12,931 nt of DNA, taken from Actinomycetota bacterium (GTDB taxonomy: Bacteria > Actinomycetota > Acidimicrobiia > Acidimicrobiales > JAHWLA01). Of this stretch, positions 1 through 5,594 are shown in pieces. The stretch lies in NCBI GenBank assembly GCA_019347595.1, contig JAHWLA010000052.1:1-12931 (forward strand), read 5' to 3'. A program made the translations under genes and the position numbers. The notes under the pieces were generated by a model. The model was not told the DNA's origin. It saw nothing but the letters and a program-made list of their open reading frames with translations, and made no database searches. Within the stretch, counting starts at the first letter, position 1; each line of letters begins with the position of its first letter.

Positions 1-11
1 TCTTCCGATCT
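1..11. other. Probable residual Illumina adapter at contig edge
   Basis: The first 11 bases, TCTTCCGATCT, equal the 3' end of the standard Illumina adapter. Read on the minus strand they are the familiar read-through start AGATCGGAAGA. They sit at the extreme edge of the window and interrupt the carbamoyltransferase: after 'RMLAAFE' the frame reads 'IGR', where the family normally continues with something like 'xRTGxPV'. The last three visible residues of that gene are therefore probably artefact. Confidence 0.8.
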
Positions 12-1482
12 CGAAGGCGGCCAGCATGCGGGCCACCTTCGGCTCCGCCTCGGGGTCGACCGTCTGCACGCGCGCGCTGCCGTCGACGTGCACCACGGCT
101 GGGATGCGCTCCATCCACTCGGGCCGCACCTGGTGGGTGAACAGCATGTACGGGCTGGGGAACGGCCCCTGGAACACCTCATGGAAGCGGTCGGCCAGGA
201 CCATGGGCGCCACCGGGCGGAACTGCTCGCGCCCCTTGACGTCGTTCAGCCGTTCGAGGTTGCGGGCGTGGCCGGGGTGCGCCAGCAGGCTGCGGCGCCC
301 GAGCGCCCGCGGCCCGTATTCACTGCGGCCGTCGAACCAGGCGACGATGCCGTCGTCGGCCAGCACCTCGGCCGCCGCCTCGGCCACGTCCGCCGGGCGC
401 TCGTAGGCGACCTGCGCGGTCACCAGCCACGCCTCGATCTCGTCGTCGGAAAACCCGCGGCCGAGGTCGGCCCCCGGCATGGGGGACACCGTGTCGCCCA
501 TGCGGTGGGCGAGGTACATCGCCGCCCCGAGCGCGGTGCCCGCGTCGCCGGCGGCGGGCTGCACCCACACGTGGTCGAACGGCCCCTCGGCGGCCAGGCG
601 GGAGTTCGCCACGCAGTTCAGCGCCACCCCGCCCGCCATGGTGACGACGCGGTCGCCGGTGCGGGCGTGCAGCCAGCGGGCCAGGTCGAGGATCACCTCT
701 TCCAACCGGGCCTGGACGGACGCCGCCAGGTTCGCGTGCTCCGGCGTCCAGGCGTCGCCGTGAGCCACCTTTTTGGTAAATGTGCCCCAGTCGATGTCCT
801 CGACCGTGAAGCCGCCGTCGTCGCCGGCCCGCACCAATGTGCGGAAGTCCGGCAGGAACGCGGGCTCGCCATAGGCGGCCAACGCCATGACCTTGTATTC
901 GTCGGACGAGCGCAGGAACCCGAGGTGGTCGGTGACCTCCTCGTACATGAGGCCGAGCGAGTGGGGCAGGGGCTGGGCGGCCAGCACCTCGAGGTCGCCA
1001 CCATCGGAGCGGCCCGACAGGTGGGACGTGGCCTCGCCGCGGCCGTCGAGCACCAGCACGCTGGAGGCGGGGAAGGGGGCGGCCAGGTGGGCCGAGCCCG
1101 CGTGGGCCACGTGATGGGGCACGAACTGCACGCACGCCGGGTCGAGGCCGGGGAGCGCCGTCGCCAGGAAACGGGGCGCACGCTGGGCGTACAGGGTGCG
1201 CAGCCCCTCCCAGCCGTCAACGGTCAGGTCGCCGGGCGGCGGCGCCAGGGCGGGGTCGTAGGAGTAGGCGACGGCGTCGAGGTCCTCGGGCGTGAGGCCC
1301 GCCTCGGCCAGGCACCAGGCGGCGGAGAACTCCGGGAGCTCCCACGTGGAGAACGGCACGGGTCGCTTGCCGTGCTTGCGCCGGCTGAACCGTTCCTCTT
1401 CCGCTGCTGCGACGACGATGCCGTCCACGACCAGTGCCGCGGCCGGGTCGTGGAAGGCCGCGTTGATTCCCAAGATGCGCAT
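1..1482 (-). CDS. Carbamoyltransferase (NodU/CmcH/TobZ family), 3' end missing
   Basis: The family transfers a carbamoyl group from carbamoyl phosphate, through a carbamoyl-adenylate, to a hydroxyl of a small molecule or glycan. The frame is open for 494 codons and leaves the window without a stop. The start 'MRILGINAAFHDPAAALV' is the typical family N-terminus. In order come 'EEERFSRRKHGKRP', the Kae1-like metal motif H123-VxA-H127 within 'HHVAHAGSAH', 'DGRGEATS', 'DEYKVMALAAYGEP', 'MAGGVALNCVANSRL' (282-296), 'GDAGTALGAA', then 'GRSEYGPRALG' (385-395) and 'KGREQFRPVAPMVL', which open the YrdC-like half. Family members run to roughly 540-600 residues, so about 50-100 C-terminal residues are missing. 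No clear Shine-Dalgarno precedes the start. The substrate cannot be told: no biosynthetic genes are visible. The last residues are probably adapter. Confidence 0.95.
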   Translation of the reverse strand, partial: MRILGINAAFHDPAAALVVDGIVVAAAEEERFSRRKHGKRPVPFSTWELPEFSAAWCLAEAGLTPEDLDAVAYSYDPALAPPPGDLTVDGWEGLRTLYAQRAPRFLATALPGLDPACVQFVPHHVAHAGSAHLAAPFPASSVLVLDGRGEATSHLSGRSDGGDLEVLAAQPLPHSLGLMYEEVTDHLGFLRSSDEYKVMALAAYGEPAFLPDFRTLVRAGDDGGFTVEDIDWGTFTKKVAHGDAWTPEHANLAASVQARLEEVILDLARWLHARTGDRVVTMAGGVALNCVANSRLAAEGPFDHVWVQPAAGDAGTALGAAMYLAHRMGDTVSPMPGADLGRGFSDDEIEAWLVTAQVAYERPADVAEAAAEVLADDGIVAWFDGRSEYGPRALGRRSLLAHPGHARNLERLNDVKGREQFRPVAPMVLADRFHEVFQGPFPSPYMLFTHQVRPEWMERIPAVVHVDGSARVQTVDPEAEPKVARMLAAFEIGR

Positions 1483-1494
1483 GTGTGCCCGGCG

Positions 1495-1521
1495 CTACCC
1501 GTATGGATCGGCCGGTCAAAC
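1495..1521 (-). promoter_or_regulatory. SigB/SigF-like promoter candidate for the carbamoyltransferase
   Basis: Read on the minus strand there is GTTT (1521-1518), a 17-base spacer and GGGTAG (1500-1495), 13 bases before the ATG at 1482. The SigB/SigF consensus is GTTT-N14-17-GGGTAT, so only the last base differs. The same stretch also fits a housekeeping promoter, TTGACC (1519-1514)-N16-TAGCGC (1497-1492), so the sigma class is uncertain. Confidence 0.4.
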
Positions 1522-1571
1522 GACGTAAAGGGAATTCTCTTCGAGGGATTCGGACGCCGATGACGGGCACG

Positions 1572-1597
1572 GTTTCCCTCGGGACTGCTCGCGGTAC
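1572..1597 (+). promoter_or_regulatory. SigB/SigF-like promoter candidate for the sigma factor gene
   Basis: GTTT (1572-1575), a 16-base spacer, then CGGTAC (1592-1597), which matches four of six positions of GGGTAT. It lies about 115 bases upstream of the sigma gene start. SigB/SigF genes are often autoregulated, which makes the position sensible, but the match is imperfect; TACGCT at 1595-1600 could equally be a housekeeping -10. Confidence 0.3.
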
Positions 1598-1645
1598 GCT
1601 TGCACCTGGTTGAGCCACCAGCCGCGCCCGTCCCCGTCGGCGCAC

Positions 1646-1664
1646 GTCGCCGTCGGGCGGCGAC
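1646..1664 (+). other. GC stem-loop in the sigma factor leader
   Basis: GTCGCCG (1646-1652) and CGGCGAC (1658-1664) form a perfect 7-bp stem around the 5-base loop TCGGG. It lies between the candidate promoter and the sigma gene start at 1713. No T-run follows, so a simple terminator is unlikely. In DNA this GC-rich a stem of this size can arise by chance. Confidence 0.3.
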
Positions 1665-1712
1665 CGATGCGACGACCCAACGGCGAGGTCCGATGCCGAG
1701 CGAACCAACGGC

Positions 1713-2483
1713 ATGAGCATCACGACACCTCCGGCGGCGGTGTCGAGACGGCGGCTCCACGAGCTGCACGCGCACTTTCGCGCCACGCACGACCCGCTCG
1801 CCCGCGACGCCTTGCTGGCGCAGTACCAAGGCCTCGTCCACTCCATGGTCAGCCGTTTCTCGCGGCGCCCCGAGGAGCGCGAGGACCTGGAGCAGGTGGT
1901 GCAGATCGCCGTGCTGCGCGGGCTCGACCGCTTCGACCCCGACCGCGGCGTGGAGTTCTCCACGTTCGCGTGGGCGACGGTGCGGGGCGAGATCAAGCGC
2001 TACTACCGCGACCACTCGTGGCGCCTCCGCGTGCCGCGGCGGCTCCAGGACTCCTACCTCGCCGTGTCCGCCGCCGTCGACGAGCTCTCCCACGAGCTGC
2101 GGCGCTCGCCCACGTTCGTGGAGATCGCCGGACACACCGGCCTGTCGCTGGACGACGTGGTGGAGGCCGTCGAGGTGCGCCACGCCTACCGGCTGGTCTC
2201 GCTCGACGCCCCCGTCCGCAACGACGACGGCCTCGACACGGTGGTCGTGGGCGCGGCGGACCCGGGGATGTCGGCTGCCGAGGACCGCCAGGCGCTGCGC
2301 TCGCTGATCGCCCGCCTGCCCGCGCGCGAGCAGCGGATTGTCACGCTGCGCTTCGTCCACGAGATGACGCAGTCGGAGATCGCGTGCGAGGTCGGCCTCA
2401 GCCAGATGCAGGTGTCGAGGCTGCTGGCCCGCAGCCTGGATCAGCTCCGCCGTTGGGCGGGCGCGGCCGTCGGCGCCGGCTGA
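1713..2483 (+). CDS. RNA polymerase sigma factor, SigB/SigF/SigG type
   Basis: A 256-residue group 3 sigma-70 factor. Region 2 (about 33-101) has 'DLEQVVQIAVLRGLDRFD' and 'DRGVEFSTFAWATVRGEIKR', followed by 'YYRDHSWRLRVPRRLQ', the hallmark of the SigB/SigF stress and sporulation branch. Region 3 spans about 118-165. Region 4 (about 190-247) has 'LPAREQRIVTLRF', 'MTQSEIACEVGLSQMQVSRLL' split around its helix-turn-helix, and a terminal 'LRR'. The length matches the family. The start is the first ATG in frame; the ribosome site is weak. SigB/SigF factors are usually held by an RsbW-type anti-sigma kinase and released by an RsbV-type antagonist, but neither lies within the 13 kb seen here. GAF-ANTAR genes converge on it from the right. 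Confidence 0.93.
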   Translation: MSITTPPAAVSRRRLHELHAHFRATHDPLARDALLAQYQGLVHSMVSRFSRRPEEREDLEQVVQIAVLRGLDRFDPDRGVEFSTFAWATVRGEIKRYYRDHSWRLRVPRRLQDSYLAVSAAVDELSHELRRSPTFVEIAGHTGLSLDDVVEAVEVRHAYRLVSLDAPVRNDDGLDTVVVGAADPGMSAAEDRQALRSLIARLPAREQRIVTLRFVHEMTQSEIACEVGLSQMQVSRLLARSLDQLRRWAGAAVGAG

Positions 2484-2515
2484 GCAGGCGACGCCGCTCG
2501 CCGACGACGTTCAGC
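2479..2515. terminator. Possible bidirectional stem-loop between convergent genes
   Basis: GCTGA (2479-2483) and TCAGC (2511-2515) are complementary and contain the stop codons of the sigma gene and of the convergent GAF-ANTAR gene. Inside, GGCGA (2487-2491) pairs with TCGCC (2498-2502) around CGCCGC. There is no T-run, so it is at best a non-canonical terminator. Confidence 0.3.
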
Positions 2516-3152
2516 AGGCCGTCGCCGCGACCGATGCCACCACCGATGCTGCCTCCTCGGCCGCCGTGCGGCCGTGGCGTCGGGCATCGGCCTCCAACAT
2601 CTCGCCCGCGGCGGCGGCGTCGAGCCGTCGCCGGGCCATGAGGACGCCGCAGGCCTGGGCGACCACGTCGGCGCCGTCGGCGAGGTGGGCGTAGAGCTCG
2701 TCGCGCACTCGGCGGCCCACGGCGGCCAGGCGGGCGTTGGCGATGACCAGCGAAGCCAGCTCGGCGAACACGTCGGCGCGGCCGCGGTACTCGGCGTCGA
2801 GGCCGCCCGGCTGCCGGGAGTAGAGGCTGAGAGCGGCGACCGCGACGCGGTCGACCCAGACAGGGATGGCGAGCCCGCCGGCCCACCGATCTCGGCCGGC
2901 CAGGGAGTCGGAGTGCTGGGCGATGCCCGTGCGCACGGCGACGGCAGCCGGTCCGGCGCCGAGCCCGTCCTGCCATGCCCGCACCTCCTCGATGGAGGCG
3001 CCGGTCGCCGCCGCCGTCGTCAGCCCGCCGTCGTCGCCGACGAGGGAGACGGACGCGCCGTCGCAGGCAGCCAGGCTGTGCACGGCGAGGTCGGTCACTC
3101 GACGCAGCCCGTCGACCACGTCGTCGACGGCGCTGTTGTCAGCGAGTGTCAT
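2511..3152 (-). CDS. GAF-ANTAR protein with a degenerate ANTAR domain
   Basis: A 213-residue protein: GAF-like sensor domain at about 15-143 ('ASVSLVGDDG', 'DRWAGGLAIPVWVDRVAVAALSLYS'), then a three-helix ANTAR region at about 152-207. ANTAR domains bind paired hexaloop hairpins in nascent RNA and cause antitermination. Here 'VVAQACGVLMARRRL' is close to the usual 'VIxQAKGVLMAR', but the next helix reads 'EMLEADARRHGR' where the family has 'LRxxSQxxN', so RNA binding may be weakened. The start ATG overlaps the stop of the upstream paralogue by ATGA and has a good Shine-Dalgarno, GAGGAG (3166-3161), 8 bases before it. The two are one transcription unit and probably a duplicated, diverged pair. 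Confidence 0.85.
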   Translation of the reverse strand: MTLADNSAVDDVVDGLRRVTDLAVHSLAACDGASVSLVGDDGGLTTAAATGASIEEVRAWQDGLGAGPAAVAVRTGIAQHSDSLAGRDRWAGGLAIPVWVDRVAVAALSLYSRQPGGLDAEYRGRADVFAELASLVIANARLAAVGRRVRDELYAHLADGADVVAQACGVLMARRRLDAAAAGEMLEADARRHGRTAAEEAASVVASVAATAC

Positions 3153-3946
3153 CGCTTCGGCTCCTCGGTGGTCTCGGAGACCGATCGCACGATCTGTTCG
3201 GCGACGTCGCGCAGCTTGGTGTTCATCCGCTGCGAAGCCCGGCGCAGGATGTCGAACGCCTCGTCGCCCGTGCACCGCTCGCGGGCCATGATGATCCCCT
3301 TGGCCTGGCCGATCACGTCACGCGACTCGAGCGCCTGGGTGAGCTGTTCGACGATCGCCTTCGTCTGCTGGTGGGCTTCCATGTTCGTCAACCCGAGGGC
3401 GGCCTGGAGGGCGAACAGCCCGCCGATGCGCTCGTCGGCCTCGCCGAAGGGCGCCGTGCGGGAGTAGAGGTTGAGCGAACCGACCACGCCGTCGTGGCCC
3501 ACGAGCGGGAGCGACAGCACGGCGCGCAGCCCCTCGCGTGACGCCGCCTCGGCAAAGGAGGGCCAGCGGTCGTCGGCGGGGGCGTCGTCGACCCGGACCG
3601 TTGTTCGCTCACGGATGGCGGTCAGGCAGGGGCCGTCGCCGGCGACGTACTGCACGCCGTCGAGGCGCTGGGCGAACTCGCCGGTGGCGGTGACGGTCGA
3701 CACGCGCTCGTCGGAGGCGACGGAGACGCCCACGCCATGGCATCCGGTGATCGTGCTTTCCGCCGACTCCGCCACGTGACGGAGGATGGTCTCCAACGTC
3801 TCCTCCGCCCGCAAGGTGTTCGCCAGAGCCGAGAACTGCTCGATCAGCTCGTGCGGCTGGTCCACCGGCAACCTCTCCGACATCGAGTGCACTGCTCGCG
3901 TCGACGGGGCCGGCTCGGGAGCGACGGCAGCCGGCGCATCGCGCAT
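3149..3946 (-). CDS. GAF-ANTAR transcription antitermination regulator
   Basis: From the ATG at 3946 this is 265 residues. The GAF domain (about 45-190) has 'GCHGVGVSVASDERVSTVTAT', 'YVAGDGPCLTAIRE', 'DDRWPSF' and 'LRAVLSLPLVGHDGVVGSLNLYS'. The C-terminal ANTAR domain (about 197-253) is intact: 'SRDVIGQAKGIIMARERC', 'DEAFDILRRASQRMN', 'KLRDVAEQIV'. Such soluble proteins sense a ligand or redox state through GAF and antiterminate transcripts carrying two hexaloop hairpins; such proteins are abundant in actinobacteria. The start is uncertain: ATG at 3883 ('MSERLPVDQP') gives 244 residues and fits the usual family length better, while 3946 follows the candidate -10 more closely. It overlaps the downstream paralogue by 4 bases. 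Confidence 0.9.
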   Translation of the reverse strand: MRDAPAAVAPEPAPSTRAVHSMSERLPVDQPHELIEQFSALANTLRAEETLETILRHVAESAESTITGCHGVGVSVASDERVSTVTATGEFAQRLDGVQYVAGDGPCLTAIRERTTVRVDDAPADDRWPSFAEAASREGLRAVLSLPLVGHDGVVGSLNLYSRTAPFGEADERIGGLFALQAALGLTNMEAHQQTKAIVEQLTQALESRDVIGQAKGIIMARERCTGDEAFDILRRASQRMNTKLRDVAEQIVRSVSETTEEPKR

Positions 3947-3970
3947 CGGCTGCTTGCTCAACCGGACGGG

Positions 3971-3976
3971 AAGGTA
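3971..3976 (-). promoter_or_regulatory. -10 candidate for the GAF-ANTAR pair
   Basis: Read on the minus strand the sequence is TGCTACCTT, an extended -10 (TGn followed by TACCTT at 3976-3971), 24 bases before the ATG at 3946. It stands back to back with the -10 candidate of the plus-strand dehydratase. No good -35 hexamer is visible. Confidence 0.35.
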
Positions 3977-3996
3977 GCAGACGGCTGCACAGGCGC

Positions 3997-4002
3997 TACG
4001 GT
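3997..4002 (+). promoter_or_regulatory. -10 candidate giving a leaderless dehydratase mRNA
   Basis: TACGGT (within GCTACGGT) ends exactly 6 bases before the ATG at 4009. Transcription normally begins 6-8 bases after a -10, so the mRNA would start at or next to the start codon. No Shine-Dalgarno is present, which agrees. Confidence 0.45.
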
Positions 4003-4008
4003 CCTGGC

Positions 4009-4284
4009 ATGGACCACCTCGATGAGCAACAGGTGCGGGAGGCGGTGGCGGCAACGCCGTGGGAGGTCCGCGACGGGCGGCTGGTGCTCGTGGTGCGCCG
4101 CGGCGATTTCGCCGAGGCGATGGCCTTCGTGAACGCCGTCGCCGACGTCGCCGAGCGCCGCAACCACCACCCCGACATCGCCATCCACTGGAACGAAGTC
4201 ACCCTCACCCAGTGGTCGCACTCGGCGGGCGGGGTCACCGCCGCCGACGTCGACCTGGCCCGGGAGATAGCGGACCTCGTCTGA
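4009..4284 (+). CDS. Pterin-4a-carbinolamine dehydratase
   Basis: A 91-residue protein of the PCD/DCoH family (usual length 90-120). It dehydrates 4a-hydroxytetrahydropterin to quinonoid dihydropterin, recycling the cofactor of aromatic amino-acid hydroxylases; in many bacteria without such a hydroxylase its role is unsettled. The active-site signature is clear: 'AERRNHHPDIAIHWNEVTLTQ' at about 49-69 supplies the two adjacent histidines, and 'WSHSAGGVTAADVDLAREI' supplies the third histidine and the conserved GGxTxxDxxLA end. The N-terminus shows the usual 'W' then 'LVLVVRRGDFAEAMAFVNAVA'. No hydroxylase gene lies nearby. It stands alone between a divergent regulator pair and a same-strand transporter 54 bases downstream. 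Confidence 0.93.
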   Translation: MDHLDEQQVREAVAATPWEVRDGRLVLVVRRGDFAEAMAFVNAVADVAERRNHHPDIAIHWNEVTLTQWSHSAGGVTAADVDLAREIADLV

Positions 4285-4293
4285 GGGTCGGCC

Positions 4294-4299
4294 TACGAT
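4294..4299 (+). promoter_or_regulatory. -10 candidate upstream of the MgtE-like gene
   Basis: TACGAT lies in the 54-base gap after the dehydratase stop. It resembles the TACnnT elements upstream of the genes at 4009 and 6920. It ends 8 bases before an ATG at 4308 that is out of frame with the transporter and 39 bases before the transporter ATG at 4339. Confidence 0.35.
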
Positions 4300-4338
4300 C
4301 ACGGGCGATGACGCGCACGTCGGAGCCTCCGAGTACCC

Positions 4339-5577
4339 ATGCGTATCCCGACCGCAGGGGTCGGGGCGCGCATGCGCGCCCTGTTGGGACCGGACGCCGC
4401 GGGCGCCCGGCAGGGCCTCGTCGCGCTCCTCGTCTCCTCGGCCGGTGACCTCCTCGCCGGGCTGACGCTCGGCGCCATCACCCACACGCTGGAGACGCTG
4501 CCCGGTCTCCTCGTCCTGGTGCCCGCCGCCATCGGCATGCGGGGCAATATCTTCGGGGCGCTCGGCAGCCGGCTCGGCACGTCGATCCACGCAGGGACCT
4601 TCCGCCTGTCGCGCCGACGCGACACCGTGGTAGGCCAGAACGTCCTGGCGTCGCTGGCGCTCACCCTGTCGATCTCGGTGGCGCTCGGCGTGCTGGCCAA
4701 GGTCGTGGCCGTCGGCTTCGGCCTGGCCGACACCATCTCGGTAGGCGACTTCGTCGTCATCTCGGTCGTGGGCGGGGCGCTGTCGTCGGCGATCGTCCTG
4801 CTCATCACCCTCGGCGTGGCGGCCGGGTCCGTGCGCTTCGGCTGGGACATGGACACGGTCGCCGCCCCGCTGGTGACCGCGGCGGGCGACGTGGTCACGC
4901 TCCCGTCGCTGTTCCTCGCCACCTACCTGGTGCGGCTGGGCGGGTTCACGCCGTCGCTGGCCGTGGTCCTGACGATCGTGTCGGCCGTGGTGCTCGTCGC
5001 CGCCTTCCGCTCGGGGCTGCCGCTCGTCCGCCGCATCCTCCAGGAGTCGCTGCCCGTCCTCCTCGTGGCGGGCACCGTCGACGTGGTGGCCGGGCTGACC
5101 ATCGAGAAGCGGCTCGACTCGTTCCTGGCGTTCCCGGCCCTGCTCGTGCTGGTGCCGCCGTTCCTGGAGGACTCGGGCGCCCTCGGCGGCATCCTGTCGG
5201 CGCGCCTGTCGTCGAAGCTCCACCTCGGCGTCATCGACCCGGTGGCCGTGCCCCAGCGCCCCGCCCGGCGCGACACGGCGATGATCTTCGCCTTCGCCGT
5301 GCCCGTGTTCGTACTGGTGGCGCTGTCGGCCCACGTGGCGTCCGCCCTCATCGGGCTGGAGTCGCCCGGCGCCTGGCGGATGGTGGCCGTCTCGCTGCTC
5401 GGCGGGCTGGTGGCCACGTGCTTCGCCGTCCTCATCGCCTACTACGGCGCCATCGCCACCTACCGCCTCGGCCTCGACCCCGACAACCACGGCATTCCCA
5501 TGGTCACCTCGTCGATGGACCTCCTGGGAGCGTTCGCGCTCATCCTCGCCATCGTCGTGGTGGGCATCAGCCCGTAG
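4339..5577 (+). CDS. Double-domain MgtE/SLC41-like cation permease
   Basis: A 412-residue membrane protein made of two MgtE transmembrane domains (COG1824-like) with none of the N-terminal or CBS gating domains of classical MgtE. Half 1 (about 25-200) has 'LLVLVPAAIGMRGNIFGALG', 'SRLGTSIHAG' and 'WDMDTVAAPLVTAAGD' (169-184); half 2 (about 227-412) repeats them as 'LLVLVPPFLEDSGALGGILS', 'ARLSSKLHLG' and 'LDPDNHGIPMVTSSMD' (379-394). The Asp ending each PxxT-x3-D motif (D184, D394) corresponds to the conserved pore-region Asp of the family. About ten hydrophobic segments are visible. Mg2+ is the likely substrate, other divalents are possible. ATG at 4372 is an alternative start. The next gene begins 17 bases after the stop and supplies a likely cytosolic regulator. 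Confidence 0.9.
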   Translation: MRIPTAGVGARMRALLGPDAAGARQGLVALLVSSAGDLLAGLTLGAITHTLETLPGLLVLVPAAIGMRGNIFGALGSRLGTSIHAGTFRLSRRRDTVVGQNVLASLALTLSISVALGVLAKVVAVGFGLADTISVGDFVVISVVGGALSSAIVLLITLGVAAGSVRFGWDMDTVAAPLVTAAGDVVTLPSLFLATYLVRLGGFTPSLAVVLTIVSAVVLVAAFRSGLPLVRRILQESLPVLLVAGTVDVVAGLTIEKRLDSFLAFPALLVLVPPFLEDSGALGGILSARLSSKLHLGVIDPVAVPQRPARRDTAMIFAFAVPVFVLVALSAHVASALIGLESPGAWRMVAVSLLGGLVATCFAVLIAYYGAIATYRLGLDPDNHGIPMVTSSMDLLGAFALILAIVVVGISP

Positions 5578-5594
5578 ACTGGAAGCGCCTCGCC

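Noticed and set aside
88..1563. Long plus-strand open frame of about 490 codons
   Set aside because: It is antisense to the carbamoyltransferase, whose motifs are unmistakable. The plus-strand product is low-complexity Arg/Gly/Ala/His-rich with no domain; high GC leaves such frames open.
3958..5490. Minus-strand open frame of about 510 codons rich in Arg, Gly, His, Asp and Gln
   Set aside because: It lies opposite the dehydratase and the MgtE-like permease, both with clear family motifs; its composition is that of an antisense GC frame.
5418..5594. N-terminal extension of the PhoU-TrkA_C protein
   Set aside because: It overlaps the end of the permease gene in another frame and is Arg/His/Pro-rich; PhoU homology starts just after the ATG at 5595.
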